The translations under genes and the position numbers were made by a program. Positions 8,668 to 21,506 of a DNA stretch of 64,000 nucleotides are shown one piece after another; positions within the stretch are counted from its first letter, which is position 1; the number at the start of each line of letters is the position of its first letter. Below the pieces are notes generated by a model. The model was given only the letters and a program-made list of their open reading frames with translations. It was not told where the DNA came from and ran no database searches. This DNA is from Riptortus pedestris (taxonomy: Eukaryota > Arthropoda > Insecta > Hemiptera > Alydidae). The stretch spans positions 150,025,501-150,089,500 of the forward strand of contig CM032229.1 of assembly GCA_019009955.1 (NCBI GenBank), in the 5' to 3' direction.

Positions 8668-11600
8668 GTAAGTAAATCAATTCATATCCATGTTTATAGT
8701 AAATGTATTGACGATGTATACGGCCAAAGAGGTGATAAGTGTTGTGCGGCCCGTTATCACTGATAATAGCGCATAGCCTCATAATCTTATCAGCTCTTAT
8801 GTCACAGTTTACTTTTTGTCTCTCTTTCGTTAACAATTTTTTGCTGCTTTCTCAATTCATAACATTCAATATATTTTTGCACTAGACTGTCATTAAAGTA
8901 ATATATTTCATTTTTAGTTTAAAATTTCACTGTGATTTTTTCTCGTTTCATTTTATCTCTTAATTTTGTGATATATATATATATATATTAATTAAGAATA
9001 TTAAGTGATTCGAAAAAGCATGCAATTTTGTTCATGGTATGAGAAACTAATTAGAAATGATTTCCTGTAAAGTTAAATAAATTACTATTGTTACAATACG
9101 ATGATGTTATATGTTTTAAGGATAAGGTTTTTTTTTCATGTTTTTATGTTGGCTTAAAAAACGCAATATTGAAAAAATTTTCAAAGTATTGAAATGAATT
9201 TATTTTAAAAGCTTTGGAGCAGTTTGTTCGTTCAGATGTACCTTCTTTTTTGCAATATTTTTTAAACTCACATTATACCGACTCGTTGTTAAATTATTAA
9301 CTACCACAATTTAAGATATTTAAATATAGAAGTTAAAATCGTCAGTACTTATTTTTAGAATTTGACTTTTCTTAATTCTCATTAGTTTTTTTTGTATTTA
9401 TTATAAGTACTTCATGGTATAATTATAACAATTATATTTTAAAAGAACTATTTCATTAGCATATTTTTTTCAATTTTGTTATTATAATTTATCATTTCAT
9501 TTATCCGTCCAATTCTTGGAACATTCTTGATCACGTTATTTGTTCAGATGAGCAATGATTCTGTTCTGTTGAGTTTATTTACTCTTAAGGATATATTTAT
9601 GTTTTACGTTAAAATTTACTATTACATCATTTCATGTTAATCATATGTATTTGCATGTATAAATACGGGGATTGTTCGTTAGAGGAGAACTTACGTTGTT
9701 ATTGAGTTCTTGAAATGCAACACGAACCGGGTTTCTTCCTGCCTATCTTAAAATTGTGGAACAGATTAAACGAAAATGCCATAAATTAGGGCATTTTTTA
9801 CAAACTACACTTGTTGTTGGATGGGAATATTTTTGAAAAGCTACATGACATGAAATAAAATGAATAAATTATATCCCTATAAATCTTACATAAAATGTAA
9901 TGCCACGAGGAAAATAACGGACTAATTGTTGAGCTTTTGCAAGTAGTGCGTTAAAAATAAGTTTTTGTTTCAGTCTCTTATTGGAGTTTATGAAATTCTC
10001 TTTTCATTTATTTGGCATCATTTTTTTTATGTCATTGTTGCCCAAAAGAACAATCGAAGCTTCTTTAGAAGAAAATTTCGTCATTCTGCATGCTATTATT
10101 CAATTTTCAAACACTGAAAGCAGCAAACATTTTCTATCAATTGCGTAATCCCCAAAAACCCAAATAATTTAGTCTCCTATAAACCTTTCAAAATATATCT
10201 GAAATTCAGTAATGCTACTCCGTAAATGACAAGATAAGTTAAGCATGGAACACCTTTTCTTTTAGAATGAGATTAAACTTAATATTTTTTTAAGATTATT
10301 TAATTAATATAATTTACTTAATTTCATTTCCAAATAGAAATTCCAGCATGTTTTTTTTTGTATGTATTTTCAACTTTAATAATATTCTGCAAAAAAATAG
10401 TCCTTGCGTTTCATTAGGAAAGAGTACCCACGGTGATTTTTGCGAACATGACAATTACGTTTGTTTGTTTGCTCAAATGGTTATGAGGCTGAATTATTTT
10501 TGTGATTGTCTATAGAACCATGTTCGTGAACAAATAATGAAACCGGTATGCGTTTCGCAGCGAAATGGACACTATTAGAATAAATGTATGTAAAGGAATT
10601 AATGAGATTTCGTTGGTTTTTTCCCCTCAGAATTGGCAAACGTAAGACAATTCCATATCAATCACTCTATGAAAATTTAACATTAAAACCGAAATAAAAT
10701 AAAATAAATAATTCTTTTTATATATTTTTTTAAAATTAAAACTTGAAAAAATTCAGATTTCGTGGAAACAAAATAGTTTACCTATAAATGTTATTGAAAA
10801 GAACTTTTTTATATATATTTTGATTAGGAGTACCTATATTAGACGAAGAAAAAGCCGTCTTCTTGTTGTTGTGCAAAAATTAATAGAAATTGAATGTAAA
10901 TTGCTCAGGACGTGTACTTAAAAGCACATCTTCAGAAGTTTTGGAAAAACCATTGCTACCCTCTGTACATTTTTTTCATTTGCAGAAATTGAACACCTTA
11001 ACATCCTGTAACAATGAAACAATAGTTAACGACGGAGTATTATATTCTTAGGACTGTGATAAAACTGCTAAGATTAATGTGATTACCTTCAACAGTTTTG
11101 TTCAGAATAATCAGAAAATATAGTATTTTATGAACAACGATGACCCTCAAAGTTCCTGGGTGAACTTGGATTATCCTTCGCGTATAGTTTGTAAGAGATT
11201 CCTTTTAGCTTTTTCCCCTCTAGGATTGGAGTACGTTAGCGATCCCGAATCAACTATTAGGTAATTCGTAAAATCCGAAATGAATAACTAATTGTCTAAT
11301 CAAAATTTGCCATAATGTGTGTTAATTAGAACAGAAATAGAGCTCTAAAGCCCGGTCTAAGAAAGGGAAGAAAGGAAGAGAATCTCTTTTGATCAATATT
11401 TTGATCAAATTTGTTGACAAATCCATTATAAAAACTATGTAAAAAGAATACAAACGATTATCTTATGGGTGGTTATGTTAATTCGTAACGTTCATTTTAT
11501 TTTACAAATTCTTAGCGGTTAGAGTTGTTAAAATGACTACAGTTCAATGTCGAAATCATTAAAATTGAGCAGTAAATGCAATTGAAAGTAGATTTTACGA

Positions 11601-13448
11601 GATCTCGAGAACTGGCTAGTGCAGTAAACAGATATCCTATTGAACACTTGAATAATTGATATCGGAATCTTTCTCCTGTACCGAGGAACCAATTATCCTG
11701 GGGATTATTTTCTTAGGTCCAAAATACAGTATGAATAATTGGAAGGCTTAGTTCTCGACGCAAAACGACTGTAATCAAGGTTACCGTTCGGATTATCTCT
11801 CCAGTTGTGTATGGAAAATCCACCGGTTGTCAAAGTTCTTTGGATAACCTCTCTCAGGGGGAGTAGCCTCCCAGGACTACATATGTCTAAGAATATAAAA
11901 TAAATCACTTTTTTTATTTTTATAAAAATGTAGAGTCCGGAAGAAAGCAATAGTCGTTGGCGATCAGTATGTGCTTATTAGCAAATGTACAGTATTTATC
12001 TATTTGAATTTCAGTTGACCTTATCACCTTGTGGGGAAAACCACATTCGGTCTCCATTTCGATTAGATATTTTCCACTAAACAATTATTTGACGAAATAC
12101 TAGGAACTAATCCAAAAATTTAAAATATTCACTCAACAATTTCTGAATGATTCTGTTATTTATTAAGGTCGAGGCTAATCGGGAAGGCTTACATATAGTT
12201 TAGCAGAATTTTGTACTCAGGGTGGATCTAGAAATTTCATTTAGTGAGTTCGGCTATAAATAAATGGTTACTGCAAAGGCTACGTACTTATACAACACTA
12301 AATTGATTATTAAATAATGTGAAGGGTTCAAGAGAGAATTTATTTTCTTTTACTATAAAGTCCTTTATCACCTGCTTCTAACGTCTTCATTACAATTTAC
12401 TATTTAAGTAAGTAAAATTCATAACGTTTTACTAAGAATCCATTTAAATCTAAAATACTTATCTCATCACTAAAAAAACTAAAATACTATGTAAAGAAAT
12501 AAAAAAATACAAACTAGTAAAAAGAGCCAATTTATTTGACAGGTGTGTGCAGCAAAATGATAGTGATAACATTATCAGTGAAAATACTTACATTTTCCTC
12601 CGGGCATTTTGTAACTCTTTTTGTAATATTATGTTGAAAAAGATATAAAAATAGTTATTAATAAGAAAACAGGAATAGAATATGTGTCACATAACGTTTA
12701 TATTAAATTGTCAAACAATAAAAAGCAAATCATCTAATTTTTCCATATAGTATTACGAAAATTGGGAATGTTAACGATATAATGATTTTAATATTTGGAA
12801 AATTTAAAACAATTTTTACAATTATTGTTACTTACTTTTTTTAATATATTATATTGAATATACTTCTCCCAGAATTCGTTATTTCAATACTTAAATATTA
12901 AATCGACGTAACATCTGCAGTGTCAGTATACAACGCACCATTACAGTCAATCCTGGCGTGCCTCTCCGAGCAGAAGGTATTACAACCGAAACATATAGAA
13001 AGCATTTTAAATATTAGAATTGCTGAAGAAAATATGGTATTCGTTTATATTACTGACCGTCCTCCGATCCATTTAAAAAATCTTTAATTTTAATAAAAAC
13101 ATGAAGTCAACCAGGGTTTTCAGTGGTGAATAGCAGTGATGGCATTATCAGCGAATATAATTATATTTCCCTCATGGTTTCTTGTAAAACTCATTGTGTA
13201 ATCCTATGATTCACAGCGAGATAGTCACTCATGATGAAATATGTAAACATAATACTCAGCTCTCAAGGCAAAGCAAAACATTTATGCTGCTGTTTAACAT
13301 TTCAGCAGATTTCTTTTAATGAAATTACCTATTAAGGTAGTCGAAATGAAAATGAACTTCCAAATAACGTAAATCCTTCCTCATAATACATGACTAATAT
13401 GAAGTCCCTTCATTATCTTTTTTTATATAAATATCATGTTGAAGCTAT

Positions 13449-13451
<3 letters not shown>
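8668..13451. other. Long A+T-rich repeat-poor stretch, intron-like
   Basis: This is the longest stretch without HINE-A or SINE copies. It has many oligo-T and oligo-A runs and no coding frame of note. A TATAAATAC at 9658-9666 beside a slightly G+C-richer stretch is the only promoter-like match. The 81-codon minus frame at 11705-11950 covers a somewhat higher-complexity segment but has no motif. A short (TA)n lies at 8970-8987. Confidence 0.6.

Positions 13452-13481
<30 letters not shown>
13452..13481. repeat. (TA)n microsatellite outside the HINE family
   Basis: A pure TA tract of about 15 units lies in unique DNA, flanked by TATTATG and AATAGC. Confidence 0.95.
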
Positions 13482-13485
<4 letters not shown>

Positions 13486-14281
13486 CTTATGCCCAACTAA
13501 AATTTCAAGTCTTATTTAATATTTCTCATAAAAAGGACGAGGGGGATGGAAATAGAATTTGAGATAAGGTCACATGCGTTCCAGTACATAAAAAACCTGC
13601 TTCTACTACATTTTTATTTTACATCTTCCGTAACACAATATTTTTAAATAGCTCATTTAGCTTCATATAGGTCTTGGGAATTTAGCCCTGCCCGGTATCG
13701 ACCAAATGTTTCATATTTTACAATACAAAAATGTATAGAATAGAACAAAATCCATTCAAATAGAGGAGAAAAAAATAAATCAATATTGAATTCTGAAAGA
13801 AAAATTCGAACTTCATTGCACATTTAAAAATGCTCTGTAAAAGATTTTTCCTTTTTGCCCAAAAGAAGGAATGTAATTTTAGATAATAACTTCTGTTCTT
13901 TTGTACACACTGAAATATGACCAGCTTGCATATTGTGTTACTAACTTATTAAAATTAAACGTAAACGCTTTTTCCTTAATTGGATATTGAAGTAACTATA
14001 TTAAGAGATATTTACAAGCTTGAGCTTGTTTAGAAGGGTTTAGTAATTTAGTTAATGTACTAATTACTCCGTTACGCCATATTTAATGACCCGGGGTCTG
14101 GTCACTCCTTAGTTCATTCATTTTTTTACGTAATGCGCTCTCAAAAAGCCTTGCAACAGTTTTGTTGATACTCCCCGAATCTGCAGAAGCCATTTACCTG
14201 TTAATTATATCCAACCCCCTCACTCTCATTTCCTCTCTCTCTGTCACTCTGTCTGAAGAAATCGAAACTTTTCGTAAATAA
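13482..14281. other. A+T-rich unique DNA
   Basis: No gene or repeat is recognised. A short CT-rich tract lies at 14222-14252. Confidence 0.6.
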
Positions 14282-14283
14282 AA

Positions 14284-14651
14284 TTGTCACGCAGGGGCTG
14301 CGTAATCTAAGCAGATTGAAGTTATGCAATAGAGAAATCTCCATACGAGAGCAGAACAGTTACGGAAACGACCAAATTAGCTTTTGGCTAGAAACTCACT
14401 CGTCTGTTATCAGCCCACTTTTAGTAAAAATGCAAATATCTCGGTTAATATTCAATATAGAGAATAAATGTATAGAACAATATGTAAAGTAAATTTAATT
14501 TACAATAAGATTGTTTCTTTACAACTTTTTGATCCAAGGACGGTAACGGAGATATTTCGAATTTTCGAAAATCTTCCCTCTAAACCCCCTAACGTTTAAA
14601 TATCGAGTTTGGTAACGATCAAAGAAAAATTGCGACCGCTAGAGCGTTAAT

Positions 14652-14725
<74 letters not shown>

Positions 14726-14809
14726 TAACGGGCCGATTATTCGAAAATCTCCTGTGTAGGATCGACGTCATTTGAAAATTATTTCTCCCTTAAAGGAAAT
14801 CTGCTAAAA
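14284..14809 (-). mobile_element. HINE-A copy A5, S-type
   Basis: It starts TGTCACGCAGGGGCTGCG and ends AAGGAAATCTGCTAAAA. It has the S-type variable block (CCATACGAGAGCAGAACAGT). The segment between the C-rich tract and AACGTTTAAATATC is deleted. The (TA)n is long, about 14655-14720. The terminal stem-loop is weakened to TCTCCCTTAAAGGAAATC. Confidence 0.85.
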
Positions 14810-15768
14810 AAATCACTGGTCATACCAGACATAATTCCAGGGGATTTGATTAATTAATTAGGTTGTCATCAGCAATTACATCGATTTAATATGCCCAAAC
14901 GTCAAGTTAAACAGCAATTAAATTACCACCAAGACACAAATCTAAGAAGTTGATAATATTATTCAGTTTTTAAATCTTCATTGTCTTTATTTTTATTATA
15001 TATTACTTTTTTTCTTTTTTAGTCTATTATATATGCTTCCAGTGACAGACACGTTCAAAAATTAAAATAACCCAGTCAATACAATCGTACATAATCATTT
15101 CGAGTTTCTTTTGTAATCGATTAAAATAGCTTTACTTATAAATTTCTTTGATTTAAAGATGGATTGCATAACTTATTTTTAAGTTAATATATCCTTACAT
15201 TAAAACACTGTTTAGTTCAGTCACGGGAAAGCTGTTATGTAACTGCACTAAGAATTTATTACATTTTACTGCAGGCATCATATAGTTGTTAAAATAAATA
15301 TAAATCACGCTTTTGTTATTTCCTATTACTGTTCTTCTGTGTATTTTGTTGTAGGTCATATATATTCGGATTTACGCGTATTTGTTAGTATTAAGTCTTA
15401 ATTTGACTATAATACTTGCTTATCTGTTTTCACAATTAGGTAGCATGCTCTCATTAATATTGCGTATTATTTGTAAAGTGAACTTAATTAGGAACATGAA
15501 AGTGAACTCAGAAAGATTGCCTTCTGACGTCTTCTGTGTCATTCAAGCGAAGGAAGTCCATTTTCACCCTCTATTGTAGAATATTGTATTGCTGTATGTC
15601 ACCGTATATTGTATGTACCGTAAAGTATGAGTATGATGTGTGATAAATAAAGTAAAATATATTATGAGAGTATTTAATAAAGCTGGAGATGAAAACTCCT
15701 CAGTGTTCGTACCCATTGCGTGCCACTTTTTCCTGGTACTCTACAAAAACTTCAGATGAGATATTTTT
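14810..15768. other. A+T-rich unique DNA
   Basis: No supportable gene is seen. The 65-codon plus frame at 15382-15579 is hydrophobic at its start, but I recognise nothing in it. Confidence 0.55.
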
Positions 15769-15899
15769 GTTAAGCAGATTTCCTTTAACGGAAATCAGCT
15801 ATTGAGGTTGTACTCATGACGCGATTTTCAAAACATTTCTTCAAATGTCCATCGATCCTACCTACCTAGTAGATAACGAAAATGAGGACCGTTCAAAAT

Positions 15900-15962
<63 letters not shown>
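15769..15962 (+). mobile_element. HINE-A copy A6, 5' end only
   Basis: It begins TTAAGCAGATTTCCTTTAAC and carries the block ACTCATGACGCGATTTTC through GGACCGTTCAAAATTATA. It ends abruptly at the right edge of its (TA)n (15907-15960). The hairpin end is missing. Breakage at the microsatellite suggests loss there or incomplete synthesis. Confidence 0.85.
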
Positions 15963-15963
<1 letters not shown>

Positions 15964-17138
15964 CAACAATATACGAGGTAATTGTTATAATTGTTTAAGT
16001 GGGAGCTAAGTATTGAGAAATTATATACTGCAATGGTTTCAGTTGTATGCAATTCGTGGATCTTTCCGCCAAGTGTAGTCAGCCGTGTTAAGTTCATTAT
16101 CATAACATGGAGCGTTTCTAGAATATTTCTCAATGAATGCCTTAGCAAACGAAATAACAGAAACGATACTAGCTTAAATTCTTATATTTTTAGAAATAAG
16201 GTTTTCGTGTTGGTTGCTAACAAAATTAATTGGATATTACAATAAGTTAGTAATTTAGACAAGAATGCAGTTAATTAGTGCCAAACGTTAACAATAGTCG
16301 ACTTTTACTTCATTACTGAAGAATTGCAGAAGTGATTTATGTTTTAAATATTAAGAAAACTTGTTTAAATATGATTCCTAATAAGGAAATCTATACTGTC
16401 ATTTACAAATCAGAAGCAACAAAGCATTTTTGCTCTTTTAATATGAAAATTTTCTCAAATTACAAGAAACATTTTGAGTGGATCTCTGTAAAAGGCAGGA
16501 CTGAAAGTGTTCTTGGAAATTTGTTATCTAATTAACTTAAATAATTTCGTGAAGAGGGCTGTGGTTGGAAGCCCTTGATAAAGTTCGAGTCGTTGGAAAG
16601 GGATTTTATTTGCTTTCCACGTTACCAAATTTACTCCTTCTAACTTTAAGCCAATAAGGTTTAAATTAAACAAATTAGATATCTCAGAGCAAATAAAATA
16701 TTTCAATTGCTGCCATTTAAATGTGACAGCGATGGATAGCGCTACTTACAGTTTTACCAGGTGCCTCAATGAAATAAAAAAAAAAAAAAAAGTAATTCAC
16801 AAATGTAGGGAACTTCAGCCTATAAGTACCTATTCTCACTAAACATATAGAATATATTCTACTAAGCGATTTTAAGTAAAATATTATTATTATAAATATT
16901 AAGTCTGAGTAGGCACTGAAAATGAATACTTAAAAATTCTCTATATTGAAAGAATGCTGATTGATTATTCAAAAACATTATGCTGCCGTCGTAAACTTCA
17001 TACCCAGGGAATTTACAACCTATTTTATTGCATATAAAAACAATATAACGAATAAAATCTTATATGAATAGTTCTAGGTATTGGCTATTTCCTGGCAGCA
17101 GAAAATCATAGGGAGATTGAATTTGGGTCCTATATCAG
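15963..17138. other. A+T-rich DNA with no supportable gene
   Basis: The frames at 15991-16245 and 16332-16535 have no known motif. The words AGTGTAGTCAGCCGTG at 16074-16089 recur at 32689-32704 with looser similarity downstream, hinting at an old dispersed repeat. Confidence 0.5.
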
Positions 17139-17681
17139 TTTTCCCATTAGTACGTACTCATGACGCGATTTTCGAAATTTTTCTTCAAATCTCCATCGAT
17201 CCTACCCAGGAAATGACGAAAATGAGGTCTGTTCAAAACTTATATATATTTGTCGGTTACCGCTCTAGCCGTCGCAATTTTTGTCTTATAGTTACGTAAC
17301 CTGATATATAATCGTTTTATACAAAAAGACAGATCATGTTCGTTAAGGACTGAAATCGGACAAGGGGGAGGGGGGTGTAGAGGGGATCGAAAAATGTTAG
17401 AGAGCCATTGTTATTGTAAATTTAATTTTGTTATGTACATTATTTTACTATCTTTATTATTAACTGATATATTTGCATTTTTTTAGTTTTCCGTCTTTAG
17501 TAAACCCCCACTCCTACTCATCTCATATTAACAATATTCTATTATGTTATGAAGCACTTTATTTGAAGCTTAAATACCAAATATTGTTCTCATTGAACTT
17601 TTATTTTTCGAGATAAATGCAAAAACGTGCCGCACGTGGGAAATCTGCTTAGTTAACGCAGCCCCTGTGTGACGGGCTTCT
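17139..17681 (+). mobile_element. HINE-A copy A7, M-type
   Basis: The 5' terminal stem is damaged (TTTTCCCATTAGTACGTACTC). The conserved blocks, the G-rich tract at 17364-17385 and the end GGGAAATCTGCTTAGTTAAC-GCAGCCCCTGTGTGACGGGC are clear. The variable block is M-type (TTATGTTATGAAGCACTTTA). The microsatellite is only TATATATAT. A diverged opposite-strand copy follows within about 100 bp. Confidence 0.85.
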
Positions 17682-17779
17682 ATGGAGAGAATCACATTAT
17701 TTCATGCAATACTTGAAATGTGATAGAGTTGCTCTAATTACATATCCTGTAAATAAAAGGCAATGGATCCCCCTCCCCC

Positions 17780-18133
17780 CAAAAAAAATACAACTAACTC
17801 GTTTAGTATTCAAGTCAAAGAATAAGTATTGACCAAAAACGTTAGTACATTAGATTCTTCATAAGTTTGATTTAATAACATTTTTCCAATTCATTATTGA
17901 AATTGTGAGATATTTACTTGTCATTATTGAACAAAAATTGTAAAATATTATAGTAAAAACGTGATTTGTAATATAGCAATTTTCAAAACGACTTATAATA
18001 ATGGAGATAATTAGAATATTTATATTCCCTCCCTCTTTCTTTTAATCCCGCTAACGAATATAATCATTAATGTTTCATAAAACGATGAACCTGTTTGGCA
18101 ATAAAAGTCTCGGTCGCTAGAGCGTTGGTTAAA
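17780..18133 (-). mobile_element. HINE-A copy A8, strongly diverged remnant
   Basis: Homology is visible as TTAGTATTCAAGTCAAAGAA, AACGACTTATAATAATGGAG, CCCTCCCTCTTTCT, then CGCTAACGAATATAATC, ATAAAACGATGAACCTGTTT and GGTCGCTAGAGCGTTGGTT. Neither terminus survives. It is one of the oldest copies here. Confidence 0.6.
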
Positions 18134-18359
18134 AAAAATACATACAAATTCATGTGTACATTTATTCTATATTTTATTTCTTTCATTAAAAATAACCAGT
18201 TGTTATTAAATTAACTAAGAGAAGGTAAAAGGCGAATACTTCTATTTTTTATTCTGGCATTTCAGAGCTCCGGAGTATTTTTTGTTCATAAAAGTGAGGG
18301 ACTCACTTGAAAACAGATGTTCGTGTTTCGTTCCTGTTGTCTTTATTTTCCAAAATATT

Positions 18360-18436
18360 AATACTAGGTGCATTAATTAAGCTCTCTCAAACACACGTAC
18401 ACACACACACGCGCGCGAGCGCGCATACACGCACAC
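18360..18436. repeat. (CA)n/(CG)n simple repeat
   Basis: Alternating CACACA, CGCGCG and CATACA units occur. This alternating purine-pyrimidine tract could adopt Z-DNA. It abuts the retroposon-like element at 18453. Confidence 0.85.
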
Positions 18437-18452
18437 TTTTATATTTGTACTA

Positions 18453-18677
18453 ACTAGCTAAAGCACCCGGCTTCGCCCGGGCAATTACTGAGGCTTTCTG
18501 ATGATGGTATTTTTTGTTTTTTGGCTTTACTTTGTAGAATATTTTTACATTTTCCAGTCTCAATGCTTAATTTACACCAAGTCCGGAGTGCTGGGGATAT
18601 GTTAATAATAAAAGTATTTGTTATGTGCTTAATTACAAAATACACAATATTTTTATATTACCCGTTTCTTGTGCATG

Positions 18678-18742
<65 letters not shown>

Positions 18743-19134
18743 ACATAATAATAGATCATCATATTATCATTGTCAAAAATACGGAGTTTCGTTGATTTCG
18801 ATTTAGTCTTTTGAGTCCTATAGCACTGTTAACCCCTTCTATAGTTCTTTGTGTAGACCTCATTTATGCTTCATTATATGGAAAAAGGCCATATATCAAA
18901 AGTTACTTTAAATAACAAAATATACAACTTTTGTTATGTGCATAATTGCCAAAAAAACAATAGGATACGAAATATCCCTATTTTCAATTTCAGACCTCCC
19001 ATACGACCCCCACTAGAATATTAATATAGCCAGAAACCTAACCTGTTTTAGTAGTAACATACATACCAAGTTTCATAAAATTCGGTTTAGTCGTTTACGA
19101 TTCTATAAAGGACGTACAAACAAACATTCATTTA
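18453..19134 (+). mobile_element. Retroposon-like element with GC hairpin head and internal (TA)n
   Basis: The left end is ACTAGCTAAAGCACCCGG-CTTCGC-CCGGGC, a 5-bp GC stem. The right end reads ACCAAGTTTCATAAAATTCG, then GTTTAGTCGTTTACG, GGACGTACAAACAAACATTC and ATTTATATATATA. That tail style is familiar from many arthropod non-LTR-derived repeats (a loose recollection of style, not a match). An internal TA tract lies at 18686-18735. No open frame of length is present, so it would be non-autonomous or decayed. The class is uncertain. Confidence 0.45.
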
Positions 19135-19148
19135 TATATATATATTTC

Positions 19149-19230
<82 letters not shown>
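19135..19230. repeat. Compound (TA)n(TG)n microsatellite
   Basis: TA units are followed by long TG tracts interrupted by TATG. It sits directly at the tail of the retroposon-like element, as retroposon tails often seed microsatellites. Confidence 0.95.
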
Positions 19231-19234
<4 letters not shown>

Positions 19235-19925
19235 TCACAGAATCATCACATAGTAGAACCTGTTAAAGTCGTATTAATGATTGTGTCCCAAGTGGAAATT
19301 GAATTACCTAAAATGAAAAGAAGATGGGTTTGTTCATAATTTCTTTATGGCCCCCCCAATTTCTCGGGCTAACCCTTCCATGATGGTTCGGCTGTTGGGT
19401 GTCGAGAGCCCTGCCAGGCAGAACATCATTAATATTGGTCCATCGCATGATTAAACCTTATGCATTATTCATTCGACTATCTTCCTTTTCCATTCACTTT
19501 TGGCAAATATACTTTATGCTCTCTCACTCTCCCTCTCTCTTTCTCTCGTCGCCCCACTCAACGTCACGTGAACACGTGTCACTCTCCATGGAAAATTAAA
19601 GAAATATTTTATATATTAAGAAACATTTAATATATAGTTAATACTCAAATTTCTTATATATTCTAACCCGGGGTACGGGGGTACAAACCAAATAGCAAAT
19701 TTATTAATAGTGACAATTACACAAATATTAATTAATTTCACAAATTAAATATAAAAGAGAGAGATGATTACTCAGAGATCTGTAAAATGCATCAATATTC
19801 CTCTCACATATCATTTGAAATTCACCTTTCACGTGATAGCACTTCACTGTCGTGAGTGGTACTAAAATGACTTCAAGTGGAATCTTATGAAGACGACTGG
19901 CGGTTTACTGAGGCAGAAAACAAAA
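19231..19925. other. Unique DNA with CT-rich tract and double E-box
   Basis: A G+C-richer segment (19350-19600) includes a CT-rich stretch at 19500-19550 and two CACGTG E-boxes spaced 8 bp centre to centre (19565-19570 and 19573-19578). The 66-codon frame over it has no motif. A regulatory role is possible but unsupported otherwise. Confidence 0.35.
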
Positions 19926-20479
19926 GTCCGTCACGCAGGGGCTGCGTAAACTAAGCAGATTTCCCACGAGAAGTTTTACAATAGAGAAATCTGCCTAATA
20001 ACAACTGTAGTAGTAAGAAACCTCTAAAACTAAAACATTATTTAGGGCGTAATAACCCAGTAGTTTCTAGCCCCAAAAGAAACCGTTAACCTAACCTCTA
20101 AACCTATTCACGAGGGACGAATAGTTATAGAAACGGCCGCCAGAGCTCTCGGCGGAAAGTCCGAACATAGCCTACTGGTGACCACACGCAGAATACAAAT
20201 GCAAATATCTCGGTTAATATTCAAGATACAGAATAAATGTATAGAACAATATTTATAGTAAATTTAATTTGCAATAAGATTTATTCTATACAATTTTTCG
20301 ATCCGACGCATAATAACGGAGATATTTTGAATTTTCAAAAATCCCCCCTCTAAACCCCCCCCCCTCCCACTGGTCCGATTTCAGCCATTAACGAACTTGA
20401 TCTTTCTTTTTACATAAAACGATTAAATTCCGAGTTTGGTAAAGATCAAACAAAAATTGCGACCGCTAGAGCGTTAACA

Positions 20480-20549
<70 letters not shown>

Positions 20550-20688
20550 GATATAGATATAATTTTGAACGGACCTCATTTTCGTCATCTCCTGGGTAGG
20601 ATCGATGGACATTTGAAGAAATTTTTCGAAACTCGCATCATGAGTACGACCTCAATAGCTGATTTCCTTTAAGGGAAATCTGCTAAAA
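19926..20688 (-). mobile_element. HINE-A copy A9, nearly complete, with an extra S-type insert
   Basis: Both ends are good: GTCCGTCACGCAGGGGCTGC and TTTAAGGGAAATCTGCTAAA. It has an additional segment (20000-20110, AACTGTAGTAGTAAGAAACC...) in the S-type block; a related insert is seen in copy A22. The C-rich tract lies at 20344-20372. The long (TA)n at 20483-20560 has a few TATAGA variants. Confidence 0.9.
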
Positions 20689-21506
20689 TATACAATATAT
20701 GTAGAAATTGTAGAACACTAAGTCATTAACGAAATTGTATATATAACATTGTTCAATACGACTCAAAAAATGTGATGTAGACACCACATGACTTCCTTGT
20801 ACTCCAATTCAATTAAATAAATAAAAACTGTTTTTTGAACTTAGTTTAAAATTATTTTACTTGAAATTCCTTTGAGATCTCTCCGTTCCAATGCAGTCTA
20901 AAATGTTATAGAGGTATTTTTATAACAAACGAAAAAGGTCCTGTACAAATTTACTGTAACGGAGAAAATTGACATTTTTCATTTTCGTTTTTAAGTTTCC
21001 TTCTTCTTAACCCTCTCTACTGCACGCTTCTGGATTTCCCTCTACTCAACTAGTCGGCACAACAGTCGTAAATATAAACATTTCTATATTCTAATTCAAG
21101 TCGTTTTTGAGTTATGGGATACATATATTCATACGTACTTGCGTTACCCAGAAAGTAATCAAAATGTGTTCAGGGAAGGTCAAAATGGATAATTACGTTG
21201 AACTATAAAAACCTAAAATTTTAACGTCTAAAATATTCCCTCTACTTGACACAAGTAGTAAAAAGCATAAATATTTCTTTATTTTCTTAATTTACCCCTC
21301 TCTGAACGCAATTAAAACAGTTGTATTTTATTTTTAATGGTACGCTTAAAGATATAATTTGTCAAGGATCAAGCAAAGAATTACGACCGTTAGAAAGTAA
21401 GTTAAACACCAATAAAAACCTTGAAATAATGTTAACATACACCTATGTTTTAGTATATGATATAACGAAAAGGGTCTGAGAAAATTTAAATTAAAACTAT
21501 ATCCTT
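20689..21506. other. Mostly unique DNA, with an ancient HINE-A remnant near 21300-21400
   Basis: AATGGTACGCTTAAAGATAT, GTCAAGGATCAAGCAAAG and ATTACGACCGTTAGAAAGT follow the order of the block before (TA)n in minus-strand HINE-A copies. They are too diverged to set limits. The rest has no recognised feature. Confidence 0.4.

Noticed and set aside
9658..9700. Core promoter (TATAAATAC)
   Set aside because: An isolated TATA match in A+T-rich DNA with no upstream elements or nearby donor.
18453..18485. Helitron 3' end from the GC hairpin ACCCGG-CTTCGC-CCGGG
   Set aside because: No CTRR terminus follows at the proper distance, and the hairpin lies at the left end of an element whose right end looks like a retroposon tail.
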